Below, one piece after another: positions 32,579 to 41,522 of a DNA stretch of 64,000 bases (position 1 is its first letter; each line of letters opens with the position of its first letter). This DNA comes from Marinovum algicola. Lineage in GTDB: Bacteria; Pseudomonadota; Alphaproteobacteria; Rhodobacterales; Rhodobacteraceae. The notes under the pieces are model-generated. The model saw only the letters and a list, made by a program, of their open reading frames with translations. It was not told the origin of the DNA and ran no database searches. A program made the position numbers and the translations under genes. The DNA lies in contig NZ_FNYY01000012.1 in assembly GCF_900109145.1 (NCBI RefSeq), forward strand, positions 1-64,000, written 5' to 3'.

Positions 32579-33223
32579 TCAATTGCCGCCGAACCAGGCT
32601 ACGGCGAGCGGCACCGGGGCAACCGCCAGCATTGTCATGAGTAAAAAGAGCGGCGGCGAGAAAACCCGGCTGAGCCCGGCCATCATGGCGATGCCGCCAC
32701 CGCCGCCGAGGACGAAATTGCCCGGCATGTTGAGCAACAACGCCAGCGCCAGGTAGCGCTGGCGCAGCAGGACGGCCGCAAAACGATTGGGCGCGGCCGC
32801 CACCAGGGTGGGAAAGACTTCGTCTCGTGGCAGCGCCGCGAAGCGGGTGAGAAACGCCTCGGCGCGGCGCAGGCCGAATTCTCCGGCCAGGCGCGCCAGC
32901 ACCAGAGGCGGCACAAGCCGACCGGCAACGAAGGCGATGCAGAGGCCGATGACGGTGCAGAGATAGACCAGATAGCCCATTTCGGGTCCGGCGGCCGCCA
33001 TCAGCATCAGCCCGATCTCGACGCCCGGAACGAAGGGCAGGGCAAGAGACAGCGCATAAAGCAGCAGCGCGGTGATCGCCAGCCGGCGCAGCATGCGCGG
33101 ATCGGCCGAGGCGAAATCCTCCTCGAGCATGGCGAAGAAACCTTGCAGGTAGCGGTTGGCCAGTACCAGCAGGGCGATCAGGACAACGAGTCGGATGATC
33201 GTGGCAGGTCGTGGACGCGGCAA
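32579..33223 (-). CDS. TVP38/TMEM64 (SNARE-associated/DedA-like) membrane protein
   Basis: This 214-residue protein has about five or six hydrophobic segments. The central LPFVPGVEIGLMLMAAAGPEMGYLVY resembles the conserved TVP38 loop with its proline-glycine signature, and LVAAAPNRFAAVLL and NMPGNFVLGGGGGIAMM are similar to the downstream re-entrant part. The start is taken as TTG 33223, preceded by AAAGGGGG; the frame runs up to 33265, but there it would overlap the serA terminator. Function is unknown; relatives are thought to be transporters or lipid scramblases. Confidence 0.75.
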   Translation of the reverse strand: MPRPRPATIIRLVVLIALLVLANRYLQGFFAMLEEDFASADPRMLRRLAITALLLYALSLALPFVPGVEIGLMLMAAAGPEMGYLVYLCTVIGLCIAFVAGRLVPPLVLARLAGEFGLRRAEAFLTRFAALPRDEVFPTLVAAAPNRFAAVLLRQRYLALALLLNMPGNFVLGGGGGIAMMAGLSRVFSPPLFLLMTMLAVAPVPLAVAWFGGN

Positions 33224-33263
33224 GTGGCCCCCTTTACGGGACCAGAGTAGCAGAGCCCAATGC

Positions 33264-33289
33264 AAAACGCCGCCCGGAAAGGGCGGCGT
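33264..33289 (-). terminator. terminator downstream of serA
   Basis: ACGCCGCCC (33267-33275) and GGGCGGCGT (33281-33289) form a perfect 9-bp stem with a 5-base loop. On the minus strand it ends in TTTT. A second T run on the plus strand (33295-33300) makes it possibly bidirectional. Confidence 0.7.
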
Positions 33290-33314
33290 CGCGATTTTTT
33301 GCGCGGGTGCCGGC

Positions 33315-34913
33315 TCAGGCGACGTCGAAGGCCAGCGGTTTGACCTGCCGGAACATGCCGGTGGCGGTCAGCTTGTCGAGCACCGGGCCCGGAACCGCAT
33401 CATCGACATAGAGCAGCGCGATGGCTTCGCCGCCCTTGTCGTGACGGCCAAGGGTGAAGTTGGCGATGTTGACGCCGTTCTCGCCCATGGTTGCGCCCAG
33501 GGTGCCGATGATGCCCGGCATGTCCTCGTTCGAGGTATAGAGCATGTGCTCGCCGATCTCGGCGTCGATGTTGATGCCCTTGATCTGGATGAACCGCGGC
33601 TTGCCGTCCGAGAAGACGGTGCCGGCGATCGAGCGCTCGCGCTTGTCGGTCACCACGGTCACCTTGACATAGCCGTCGAAGGCGCCCGACTTGTGCTGGT
33701 TGGTGGTGGAGATCTTGACGCCCCGCTCTTCGGCGATCACCGGCGCCGAGACCATGTTCACCTCGGGGTTGGCGCGTTTCATGATGCCGGCGATGGTGGC
33801 GCAGTTCAGCGCCGCCAGGTTCATCTCGGCGACCGAGCCGTCGTAGAGGATGTTGATCGCCTTGATCGGCTCGTCCGTCATCTGGCCGATGAACGAACCC
33901 AGGTGGCCGGCCAGCTTGACCCAGGGGCCCATGACCTTGGCTTCCTCGGCGGTCACCGACGGCATGTTGAGCGCATTCTCGACCGCGCCGGTCAGCAGGT
34001 AGTTCGACATCTGCTCGGCCACTTGCAGCGCCACATTCTCCTGCGCTTCGGTGGTTGCCGCGCCAAGGTGCGGGGTGCAGACCACATTCGGCAGGTTGAA
34101 CAGCGGGTTTTCCTTGGCCGGCTCTTCCGAAAAGACGTCAAAGGCCGCGCCGGCGACATGGCCGTCCTTGAGCGCATCGGCCAGCGCCTCTTCGTCGACC
34201 AGGCCGCCACGGGCACAATTGATGATCCGCACGCCCCTCTTGGTCTTGGCGAGGTTTTCGCGGCTCAGGATGTTGCGGGTGCCATCGGTCAGCGGCACGT
34301 GCAGGGTGATGAAATCGGCGCGCTTGAGAAGCTCGTCCAGTTCCACCTTCTCGACACCCATCTTGTCGGCCTTTTCCTGGCTCAGATAGGGGTCGAAGGC
34401 CACGACCTTCATCTTCAGGCCGCGGGCGCGGTCGCAGACGATGCCGCCGATGTTGCCGGCGCCGATCACGCCCAGGGTCTTGTTTGTCAGCTCGACGCCC
34501 ATGAACTTGGACTTTTCCCATTTGCCGGCATGGGTCGAATCGCTGGCCTCGGGGATCTGGCGGGCGACGGCGAACATCATCGCAATGGCATGTTCGGCGG
34601 TGGTGATCATGTTGCCGAAAGGCGTGTTCATCACGATCACGCCCTTTTTCGAGGCGGCGGGTTTGTCGATATTGTCGGTGCCAATACCGGCGCGGCCGAT
34701 CACCTTGAGGTTGGTGGCGTTTTCGAGGATTTTCTCGGTCACCTTGGTGGCCGAACGGATGGCGAGGCCGTCATACTGGCCGATCACCTCGGCGAGCTTG
34801 TCCTTGTCTTTGCCGAGATCGGGCTGGAAATCGACGTCGATGCCCCGGTCGCGGAAGATCTGGACGGCGGCTTCCGAGAGTTTGTCGGAGATGAGAACTT
34901 TGGGTGCGGTCAT
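33315..34913 (-). CDS. serA: D-3-phosphoglycerate dehydrogenase
   Basis: This 532-residue enzyme commits 3-phosphoglycerate to serine synthesis. The substrate domain is followed by the NAD-binding GVIGAGNIGGIVCDRARGL, the catalytic Arg/Glu/His regions (INCARGGLVDEEAL; HLGAATTEAQENVALQVAEQM), an allosteric (ASB) domain (about 330-450) and a C-terminal ACT domain (EDMPGIIGTLGATMGENGVNIANF). This long form is usual for alphaproteobacteria. It lies on the same strand as serC and an HExxH protein, and a hairpin follows it. serB is 3.7 kb away on the other strand. Confidence 0.96.
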   Translation of the reverse strand: MTAPKVLISDKLSEAAVQIFRDRGIDVDFQPDLGKDKDKLAEVIGQYDGLAIRSATKVTEKILENATNLKVIGRAGIGTDNIDKPAASKKGVIVMNTPFGNMITTAEHAIAMMFAVARQIPEASDSTHAGKWEKSKFMGVELTNKTLGVIGAGNIGGIVCDRARGLKMKVVAFDPYLSQEKADKMGVEKVELDELLKRADFITLHVPLTDGTRNILSRENLAKTKRGVRIINCARGGLVDEEALADALKDGHVAGAAFDVFSEEPAKENPLFNLPNVVCTPHLGAATTEAQENVALQVAEQMSNYLLTGAVENALNMPSVTAEEAKVMGPWVKLAGHLGSFIGQMTDEPIKAINILYDGSVAEMNLAALNCATIAGIMKRANPEVNMVSAPVIAEERGVKISTTNQHKSGAFDGYVKVTVVTDKRERSIAGTVFSDGKPRFIQIKGINIDAEIGEHMLYTSNEDMPGIIGTLGATMGENGVNIANFTLGRHDKGGEAIALLYVDDAVPGPVLDKLTATGMFRQVKPLAFDVA

Positions 34914-34997
34914 GGTGTAAACCCTTCTAGGAACCGGCGCTGCCGGTATGTGAGCTGTGTGGTGAAAAGGCCGCCCGGCGGGGCGGGCCGTGATGTC

Positions 34998-35480
34998 TCA
35001 GCGCAACCAGCGATCCATTAGCGGATAGGGCTGCGTGGCGGTGCCGGGTTGCTGGCCATGCGGGTCGGCGGTGACGCCGAACCAGATCAGCAGGGGCAGT
35101 CCGGGGCCGGTGCCGTTCGAGAAGGCGGTGATCAGCGCCTCGGCGCCGTCCTGATAGCCATGCTCGTGAAACACTACCTCGACCGGCAGGTTCAGGTGGC
35201 GCGCCGCGGCAAAGGACCATGCGGCGGCCGCCATCTCCTCGGCCTTGGTGGGCTTCAGGACCGGCTGCATGCGGCGCTCTTTATCGGCGACTGCGATATG
35301 ACCGGCCTCGTGGAGAATGTCTCCGGGATAGGCCAGACGATCAAGATCGACGAGCAATGCGCCGCCCTGGATGTCGAGACCGGGAAGAAAGGTCTCGTGC
35401 TCCAGGGTGCGGGTCCGAACCTCGATCCCGATGCTGCGCACGAACTCGAGGAGCCGTGGAACAACGGGATCGACGCCCAT
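34998..35480 (-). CDS. conserved hypothetical protein with HExxH motif
   Basis: This 160-residue protein carries ILHEAGHIAVADKERR (HEAGH at about residues 57-61), the HExxH signature of zinc metalloproteases. A following Glu-rich helix (KAEEMAAAAWSFAAARHLNLPVEVVFHEHGYQ) could give the third ligand. The flanking sequence does not place it in a peptidase family known to me, so an actual peptidase activity is inference. It begins two bases after the serC stop, on the same strand, and serA follows after about 85 bases. Its position inside serC-serA suggests a shared transcript. Confidence 0.6.
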   Translation of the reverse strand: MGVDPVVPRLLEFVRSIGIEVRTRTLEHETFLPGLDIQGGALLVDLDRLAYPGDILHEAGHIAVADKERRMQPVLKPTKAEEMAAAAWSFAAARHLNLPVEVVFHEHGYQDGAEALITAFSNGTGPGLPLLIWFGVTADPHGQQPGTATQPYPLMDRWLR

Positions 35481-35482
35481 GG

Positions 35483-36637
35483 TCAGGCCGCCTCGGTCTG
35501 CGCGGCGAGCGTTTCCTCGTAGGCCCAGGCCAGCCAGGGCAGCATCGCCTCGATGTCCGCTGTCTCGACCGTGCCACCGCACCAGATGCGCAGCCCGGCC
35601 GGGGCATCGCGATAGGCGCCGACGTCAAGCGCCACGCCTTCGGCCTCGAGCCGCTTGGCCACGGCCTTGGCGAAGGCCGCGCCGTCGGTGATGCGGTCAT
35701 CGGTGAACTTCAGGCAGACCGAGGTGTTCGAGCGGGTGGCCGCATCCTCTGCCAGATCGGCGATCCAGTCGTTGGCGTCGCAGAAATCGAAGATCGCCCG
35801 GGCATTGGCATCCGCCCGCGCGATGAGCCCCTTGAGCCCGCCGACCGAGCGCGCCCAGTCGAGCGCCACCAGGTAATCCTCGACCGCAAGCATCGACGGG
35901 GTGTTGATCGTGGCGCCCTCGAAGATGCCGTCGATCAGCTTGCCGCCCTTGGTCAGGCGGAAAATCTTGGGAAGGGGCCAGGCCGGGGTGTAGCTTTCCA
36001 GCCGTTCGACGGCGCGCGGGCTGAGGATCAGCATGCCATGCGCCGCTTCGCCGCCCAGTACCTTCTGCCATGAGAAGGTGGTCACATCCAGCTTGTCCCA
36101 GGGCAGGTCCTGGGCAAAAGCGGCCGAGGTGGCGTCGCAGATGGTCAGGCCTTCGCGGTCGGCCGGGATCGCATCGCCGTTCGGCATGCGCACGCCCGAG
36201 GTGGTGCCGTTCCAGGTAAAGACGACGTCGGTGTCGTAATCCACTGCGGCCATGTCGACGATCTCGCCATAGTCGGCGGTCTTCACCTCGGCGTCGATCT
36301 TGAGCTGCTTGACCACATCGGTGACCCAGCCGGCGCCAAAGCTTTCCCAGGCGCACATGGTGGCCTTGCGTGCGCCCAAGAGCGACCACAACGCCATTTC
36401 GACGGCGCCGGTGTCAGAGGCGGGCACGATGCCGATCTTGTAGTCGGCCGGAATGCCAAGAATGTCGCGGGTTTCCTCGATGGCGGCTTTCAGCTTCGCC
36501 TTGCCCACGGCGGCCCGGTGCGAGCGGCCCAGAGGCGCGTCGGACAGGTTTGCCAGATCGAATGTGGGGATTTTGGCGCAGGGGCCCGAGGAGAAACGCG
36601 GATTCGTCGGCCGCGCGGCCGGTTTTTGCATAGCCAT
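35483..36637 (-). CDS. serC: phosphoserine aminotransferase
   Basis: This 384-residue class V aminotransferase converts 3-phosphohydroxypyruvate to phosphoserine with pyridoxal phosphate. It is the long alphaproteobacterial form. [20 protein letters not shown] begins the protein, [22 protein letters not shown] follows, and [24 protein letters not shown] carries the PLP lysine. [15 protein letters not shown] is near the end. The start ATG 36637 is preceded by GGAAGGG and by a leader with two hairpins (see 36640-36725). It is first in the order serC, HExxH protein, serA. Confidence 0.95.
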   Translation of the reverse strand: MAMQKPAARPTNPRFSSGPCAKIPTFDLANLSDAPLGRSHRAAVGKAKLKAAIEETRDILGIPADYKIGIVPASDTGAVEMALWSLLGARKATMCAWESFGAGWVTDVVKQLKIDAEVKTADYGEIVDMAAVDYDTDVVFTWNGTTSGVRMPNGDAIPADREGLTICDATSAAFAQDLPWDKLDVTTFSWQKVLGGEAAHGMLILSPRAVERLESYTPAWPLPKIFRLTKGGKLIDGIFEGATINTPSMLAVEDYLVALDWARSVGGLKGLIARADANARAIFDFCDANDWIADLAEDAATRSNTSVCLKFTDDRITDGAAFAKAVAKRLEAEGVALDVGAYRDAPAGLRIWCGGTVETADIEAMLPWLAWAYEETLAAQTEAA

Positions 36638-36639
36638 GT

Positions 36640-36725
36640 AGCTACCCTTCCAGATAAGCGCCCCTCGTTGGGGAGGGGTGTCCCGCCGCCGGACATACGG
36701 CCAGAAAGATCATCCGGCAACAGGT
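36640..36725 (-). ncRNA. candidate serC leader RNA (two hairpins)
   Basis: On the minus strand GCCGGA (36718-36713) pairs with TCCGGC (36693-36688). Downstream CCCCTC (36678-36673) pairs with GAGGGG (36666-36661) just before the ribosome site GGAAGGG. A serC RNA motif of short hairpins is known upstream of serC in alphaproteobacteria. The position and layout fit, but I cannot verify a match to its covariance model. Confidence 0.45.
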
Positions 36726-36936
36726 ATTTTGCGCGCACGCGACGGATTTGGTGCCGGAAGCGGCGCGCGCACGTTCCGATCGGAAACGCGGATCAATGGA
36801 AATTAGTTTACGCGCGTAAAAAATTTGTTTTACGAATCGCTACGGTGCCTGTACATCGCGTTAGCGCTATCAAGACGTGGCCACGGCCCGGCACCCGGGC
36901 CCGGCGCGACCGGCCCCTGACGTGGAGAACGCCCCA

Positions 36937-38556
36937 ATGGCACCGTCCCCGACCCAACGCATTCTCATTCTCGGCGGTGGATTCGCCGGTATGTTCGCGG
37001 CACGAGAGCTGTCGCGCAGCCTTGGCAAGGGTGCCGAGATCGAGCTTATCAACGAGGTGAATTTCTTTACCTTTCAGCCGCTTCTGCCAGAGGTGGCGGC
37101 CGGCAGCATTTCGGTCAGGGATGCGGTGGCGCCGTTGCGCCGGCTCTTGCCGGGCGTGCGGGTGCGGCAGGCGCAGATCCACGACATCGACACCGCGCGC
37201 AAGGTGGTGATCATCTTCCAGGGCTTGCAGCGGCGTTACACCGAGGTGCCCTACGATCACCTCGTACTGGCGCTGGGGCAGGTGTCGGATCTGTCGCGGG
37301 TGCCCGGCCTCGCGGCGCATGCGCTGACGATGAAGACGCTGAGCGACGCGCTGACCCTGCGCAACCACGTGATCGACAAGCTCGAGCATGCCGACATCAC
37401 CGCGTTGCCCGAGGTGAAGAAGGAACTTTTGACCTTTACCGTGATCGGCGGCGGTTTTTCCGGTGTCGAAACCGCAGGCGAGATGCTGGAGCTGATCCAC
37501 AAGTCGCTGGTGTTCTATCCGAATATCGACAAGCGCGAGATCAACGTGCAGGTCGTCGAATTCGCCGACCGACTGCTGGGCGAATTGCCGGCGTCGCTGG
37601 CCGCCTATGCGACGAAACAGCTGCAAAAGCGCGGTGCTCGGGTCCTGCTGAACACCGGCATCACCGAGGCCACGGGCACCGCCATGGTCACCACCTCGGG
37701 CGAGGTGATCGGAACCCGCACCATCGTGGCCACCATCGGCAATGCGCCCTCGCCGCTGATCCGGGGGCTGGGCCTGCCGAATGACCGGGGCCGGCTGCGC
37801 GTCGACCGAAGGCTGCGCATCGAGGGCCATGAGAATATCTGGTCGCTGGGTGACGCGGCGCAGATTCCGCTGGTCGAGAATGCCCGCGACCGCGCCGATT
37901 TTGCCCCGCCCACCGCGCAATTCGCGGTGCGGGAAGCGCGAACGCTGGCACGCAATCTCAAGGCGGCGCTGCACGGCCTCGAGCTGGCGCCCTTTGTCTA
38001 TCGCTCCAAAGGGGCGCTGGCCTCGCTCGGCGGCCATCGCGGAGTGGCCGAGGTATATGGCCTGCGTTTTGCTGGCCTGCCCGCCTGGCTGTTGTGGCGC
38101 GCCTATTACCTCGGTTTCCTGCCCGGGTTCGCCACCAAGGTGCGGGTCGGCATGCAGTGGCTGCTGGATTCCATGGTCGGCCGTTCGACGGTGCAGACTG
38201 GCATCCGCCAGGGGCCGGGCACGCGCTATCTGCGCTACCGCGCCGGGGACCGGGTGTTCGAAGAGGGCAACCGCGCGGATGGATTTTATGCCGTGCTCGA
38301 AGGCGCCTTCGAGCTGCGGTACCGCAACGACGACGGCACCGAGGCGCTGCACCATATCGCGCCGGGCGGGCATTTCGGCGACCGGGTGCTTTTTGGCAAC
38401 GGGCTGCGCACCGGCACGGTGCGGGCGCTCGAGGATTCGCTGGTGTTGATGATCGGGGCCGAGGATTTCCGCCGCCTGCACGAAGCGATGCCGCCGGTGC
38501 GCGAGTATTTCGAACGCCGCCGGGCCGGGCCCGCACAAGAGGAATCCGCGGCCTGA
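36937..38556 (+). CDS. NDH-2-like FAD/NAD oxidoreductase fused to a cyclic-nucleotide-binding domain
   Basis: Residues 1-400 are a type II NADH-dehydrogenase-like flavoprotein: the FAD-binding ILGGGFAGMFAARELS, FQPLLPEVAAGSI, the NADH-binding VIGGGFSGVETAGEML, and WSLGDAAQIP. From about residue 415 the protein continues with a CAP-type cyclic-nucleotide-binding domain: GDRVFEEGNRADGFYAVLEGAFELR, then GHFGDRVLFGNGLRTGTVRAL, where FGD replaces the usual FGE. The total is 539 residues, against about 430 for standard NDH-2. The start is ATG 36937 with GGAG upstream. The cNMP domain may gate the respiratory enzyme. It lies between serC and serB, on the plus strand. Confidence 0.88.
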   Translation: MAPSPTQRILILGGGFAGMFAARELSRSLGKGAEIELINEVNFFTFQPLLPEVAAGSISVRDAVAPLRRLLPGVRVRQAQIHDIDTARKVVIIFQGLQRRYTEVPYDHLVLALGQVSDLSRVPGLAAHALTMKTLSDALTLRNHVIDKLEHADITALPEVKKELLTFTVIGGGFSGVETAGEMLELIHKSLVFYPNIDKREINVQVVEFADRLLGELPASLAAYATKQLQKRGARVLLNTGITEATGTAMVTTSGEVIGTRTIVATIGNAPSPLIRGLGLPNDRGRLRVDRRLRIEGHENIWSLGDAAQIPLVENARDRADFAPPTAQFAVREARTLARNLKAALHGLELAPFVYRSKGALASLGGHRGVAEVYGLRFAGLPAWLLWRAYYLGFLPGFATKVRVGMQWLLDSMVGRSTVQTGIRQGPGTRYLRYRAGDRVFEEGNRADGFYAVLEGAFELRYRNDDGTEALHHIAPGGHFGDRVLFGNGLRTGTVRALEDSLVLMIGAEDFRRLHEAMPPVREYFERRRAGPAQEESAA

Positions 38557-38624
38557 CAGGCGCAAGGGCAGTGGCGTTTCGCCGCGCGCTGGGGTAGGGG
38601 CAGGCGCAAGCAAGGAGTGCCGCC

Positions 38625-39494
38625 ATGTATGTCACCACTTTGATCGCCAGACCCGGCCAGCTGGACCCCGCCGCCGCCGAGGCCCTGCGCAATGCCTGGG
38701 GGGGCGGCGCGCTGCAATGGCTCGCCCCCGACGAGGCGGCGGAATTCCCGCTCGAGACCCTGCCGGAGAACCGCTGGCAGGTCTGGGAGGACATGCAGGC
38801 GCTTGGCATCGACATGGTGGTCCAGCCCGAGGCGGGGCGGCGCAAGAAGATGCTCCTGGCCGACATGGACAGTACCATGATCCAGCAGGAATGCATCGAC
38901 GAGCTGGCCGACGAGGCCGGCGTCGGTGCGCGGGTCAAGGAGATCACCGCGCGGGCGATGAACGGCGAGCTGGATTTCGAAGGTGCGCTGACCGAACGGG
39001 TCGGCCTTCTGAAAGGTCTGCCCGAGGCGATCATCGCGCAGGTTCTGGACAGCCGGATCACCCTGATGCCCGGCGGCCCGGCGTTGATCGCGACGATGAA
39101 GGCCAATGGCGCCTATTGCGCGCTGGTCTCCGGCGGGTTCACCGCCTTCACCGCCCGGGTGGCCGAACAGCTCGGCTTTGATGAGAACCGCGCCAACACG
39201 CTGATCGTGGCCGATGCCGCGCTCTCCGGCGAGGTCGGTCGGCCGATCCTCGGCCGCGAGGCCAAGGTCCAGGCGCTGGAAGAGATCACCGCGCGGCTGG
39301 AGATTTCCGAGGCGGATGTGATCGCCGTCGGCGACGGCGCCAACGATCTGGGCATGCTGCATCGCGCCGGCGCCGGGGTGGCGCTGCATGCCAAGCCGGT
39401 GGTGGCGGCGGAATGCGACATTCGCATCAATCATGGCGACCTGACCGCGCTGCTTTTTGTGCAGGGCTATGCCAAGACAGAGTTTGCCGGCTGA
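38625..39494 (+). CDS. serB: phosphoserine phosphatase
   Basis: This 289-residue HAD-superfamily enzyme completes serine synthesis. The nucleophile is Asp80 in LLADMDSTMIQQECIDELAD, with Asp82 as acid/base. Motif II is LVSGGFTAFTARVAEQLG and motif III/IV is AVGDGANDLGMLHRAG. Residues 1-75 are an N-terminal extension resembling a degenerate ACT-like region. AAGGAG precedes ATG 38625. It lies near serC-serA but on the opposite strand, with the NDH-2 fusion gene between them. Confidence 0.95.
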   Translation: MYVTTLIARPGQLDPAAAEALRNAWGGGALQWLAPDEAAEFPLETLPENRWQVWEDMQALGIDMVVQPEAGRRKKMLLADMDSTMIQQECIDELADEAGVGARVKEITARAMNGELDFEGALTERVGLLKGLPEAIIAQVLDSRITLMPGGPALIATMKANGAYCALVSGGFTAFTARVAEQLGFDENRANTLIVADAALSGEVGRPILGREAKVQALEEITARLEISEADVIAVGDGANDLGMLHRAGAGVALHAKPVVAAECDIRINHGDLTALLFVQGYAKTEFAG

Positions 39495-39524
39495 ATTGCA
39501 TCGCCCCCGGAAGCGATCCGCGGC

Positions 39525-40670
39525 CTAACGCGGGGGCGGGTTGAGCGCCTTGTTGTAGGGGCGCCAGTCCTCGATTTCGGGATAGAAGGTCTGGCGCCAG
39601 AGGCGCACGCGGGGGTTCATCACCCGGCGCCAGAGCGGCGGGATCAGGGCAGCGATGGTCATCACCGGATAGCCGTAGGGCAGCTGCGGCGCCTCGTCTT
39701 CGCCATAGGTTTGCAGCAGCGGAAATCGCCGGTCGGGCTTGTAGTGGTGGTCCGAATGCCGTTGCAGGTTGATCAGCAGCCAGTTCGACGCCTTCTGCGC
39801 CGCGTTCCAGCTGTGGCGGGGCTGGACATGTTCGTATTTGCCCGCGCCCAGATGTTTGCGCGTCAGCCCGTAGTGTTCGACGTAGTTCACCAGTTCGAGC
39901 TGCCAGATCGCGGTGAAGGCCTGGAGCACGAAGAGGCCGAGGCCGACCCAGCCGGAGAGCAGCACGGCAAGACCCAGCATCAGCGCTTGCAGCGCCCAGT
40001 AGCGCCAGAACGGGTTGGCGCGGTCCTGCCAGGGCTTGCCCTTGCGGGCGAGCATGGCGGCCTCGGCCTTGAAGGCGGATTTCAGCGATTGCCGCAGCAC
40101 GCGCGGAAAGAAGCGGTGGAAATTCTCGTTGTAGCGCGCCGTCACCGGGTCGCGCGGGGTGCCGACATAGCGGTGGTGCACCAGCAGATGCTCCGAGCGG
40201 AAGTGCGAATAAAGCACCATGGCAAGAAGGATGTCGCCCAGCCAGCGCTCCAGCCGGCTGCGCTGGTGCATCAGTTCGTGGCTGTAGTTGATGCCGATGG
40301 TGCCGGTGAGCACGCCGACGCCGACAAAGAGCCCGATCAGCTCGAGCGTGCCCAGGTGGTCGGCGCGGGGGGCATACCAGATCAGCCCGTAGAGGGTGAG
40401 AAATTGCACCGGCACCCAGAGCAGGGTGAGGCGCTTGTACCAGCCCAGCGCCGCCTCCGGCGTGGCGGGATCGGCATTGTCGAGGTTCAGCCCGGTGAGC
40501 GCGTCGAGCGCCGAGAACAGATACCAGGTGCAGAGCGGCAACAAGAACACCGCCCATCCGCCCCAGAGGGCCGAGACCCAGGCCAGCGGGACCAGCAGAA
40601 AAGAGGCCCAGAAGGGCAGGGCGGCACGCAGGCCGGTTGGGGTCTTGGTCGGTGTCATCGGCGCGGTCAT
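39525..40670 (-). CDS. alkB: alkane 1-monooxygenase (AlkB-type membrane hydroxylase)
   Basis: This 381-residue diiron membrane enzyme has the histidine boxes of AlkB: HELMHQ (131-136), HLLVHHRYVGTPRDP (161-175), an NYVEHYGL box and LQRHSDHHYKPDRR. There are about five to six hydrophobic segments near the N-terminus and in the middle. This is the usual alkane-hydroxylase layout (terminal hydroxylation of medium-chain alkanes). No rubredoxin or rubredoxin reductase is adjacent, so electron supply must come from elsewhere. The start is ATG 40670 (ATG 40658 also possible), with no clear ribosome site. A GntR regulator gene lies 98 bases upstream on the same strand. Confidence 0.9.
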   Translation of the reverse strand: MTAPMTPTKTPTGLRAALPFWASFLLVPLAWVSALWGGWAVFLLPLCTWYLFSALDALTGLNLDNADPATPEAALGWYKRLTLLWVPVQFLTLYGLIWYAPRADHLGTLELIGLFVGVGVLTGTIGINYSHELMHQRSRLERWLGDILLAMVLYSHFRSEHLLVHHRYVGTPRDPVTARYNENFHRFFPRVLRQSLKSAFKAEAAMLARKGKPWQDRANPFWRYWALQALMLGLAVLLSGWVGLGLFVLQAFTAIWQLELVNYVEHYGLTRKHLGAGKYEHVQPRHSWNAAQKASNWLLINLQRHSDHHYKPDRRFPLLQTYGEDEAPQLPYGYPVMTIAALIPPLWRRVMNPRVRLWRQTFYPEIEDWRPYNKALNPPPR

Positions 40671-40768
40671 CACTGTCGGCGCGGTTCTGTCACGCCATTG
40701 CGGCAACTATAGGGCGCCGCCCCCCGCCGGGGCCAGAGCGGCGGGGCCGGCGGCCGGCTTTCGTTGCG

Positions 40769-41446
40769 TCACGGCTCCACCCCCCACCAGCGCATGGTCT
40801 GGTGCAGGTGTTGGCGGATCGCTTCTGTCGCCCGGCCGATGTCGCCGGCCTCGAGCGCGGCGATGATCCGCAGATGTTCCTCCATCGCCGGCACGATCCG
40901 GTCGGGCAGAAAGGGGCGGACGTTCTGGATGATGGCGATGCGGCTGCGGTTGTCGGCATAGAGCTGCGTCATCAGCGCCGAATCGAGCCAGCCCGACAGG
41001 CGGTCGTGCAACGACAGATCGACGGCGATGGCCTGGCGCGGCAGGCCGTTGGCCAGGCTCTGGCGGGCGCGGGCCAGCATCTCTTCATGCTGCCGGCGCA
41101 ATTCGGTCAGGTCGGGCGGACCGGCGCACAGCAACCGCCGCCGCGCGCCCTCGGTCTCGAGCACGGCCCGCAGGTCGAGGCATTCGCGGGTGGTGTCGGC
41201 GTCGGCCTCCATCACCGCGATGCCGCGTTTCGGCACCACGGTCACCAGGCCCGCTGCCTCGGCTCGTTTGACCGCCTCGCGCACCGCCGCAAGCGGCAGC
41301 CCGAGGGTCTCGACCAGCATCGGCATCGACAGGAAGGCGCCGGCACGAAGCCGGCCATCGTGCAGATGCGCACGCAGCGTTTCATGGGCCGCGCGGGTGA
41401 GGGCGCCGCTGCCATTGCGGGCCGGGGTCGAAACTGCCGTTTTCAT
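40769..41446 (-). CDS. GntR-family transcriptional regulator (FCD type)
   Basis: This 225-residue regulator has an N-terminal winged helix (AHETLRAHLHDGRLRAGAFLSMPMLVETLGLPLAAVREAVKRAEAAGLV, about 20-70). The following all-helical FCD effector domain has the metal-binding pattern of Asp/His residues (ECLDLRAVLE, DLSLHDRL, HLRIIAALEAGD). It is divergent from the NCS1 permease gene at 41649, and the palindrome TAACATGTTA lies between. Autoregulation and control of the permease are likely by position; the effector is unknown. It may also affect alkB, which follows on the same strand. Confidence 0.9.
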   Translation of the reverse strand: MKTAVSTPARNGSGALTRAAHETLRAHLHDGRLRAGAFLSMPMLVETLGLPLAAVREAVKRAEAAGLVTVVPKRGIAVMEADADTTRECLDLRAVLETEGARRRLLCAGPPDLTELRRQHEEMLARARQSLANGLPRQAIAVDLSLHDRLSGWLDSALMTQLYADNRSRIAIIQNVRPFLPDRIVPAMEEHLRIIAALEAGDIGRATEAIRQHLHQTMRWWGVEP

Positions 41447-41522
41447 GGGCAGGAGGTCCAGATTCCGAGCGCCGCATTTTCAAACATAGGCTGAAAGTCC
41501 CTTCGTGATTGTCATGGTGCCC

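Noticed and set aside
33224-33265. An earlier TTG start for the TVP38-like protein
   Set aside because: It would overlap the serA terminator hairpin and has no ribosome site; TTG 33223 has AAAGGGGG upstream.
33156-35021. A long plus-strand frame opposite serA
   Set aside because: Low-complexity Asp/Gly/His composition and complete overlap with serA.
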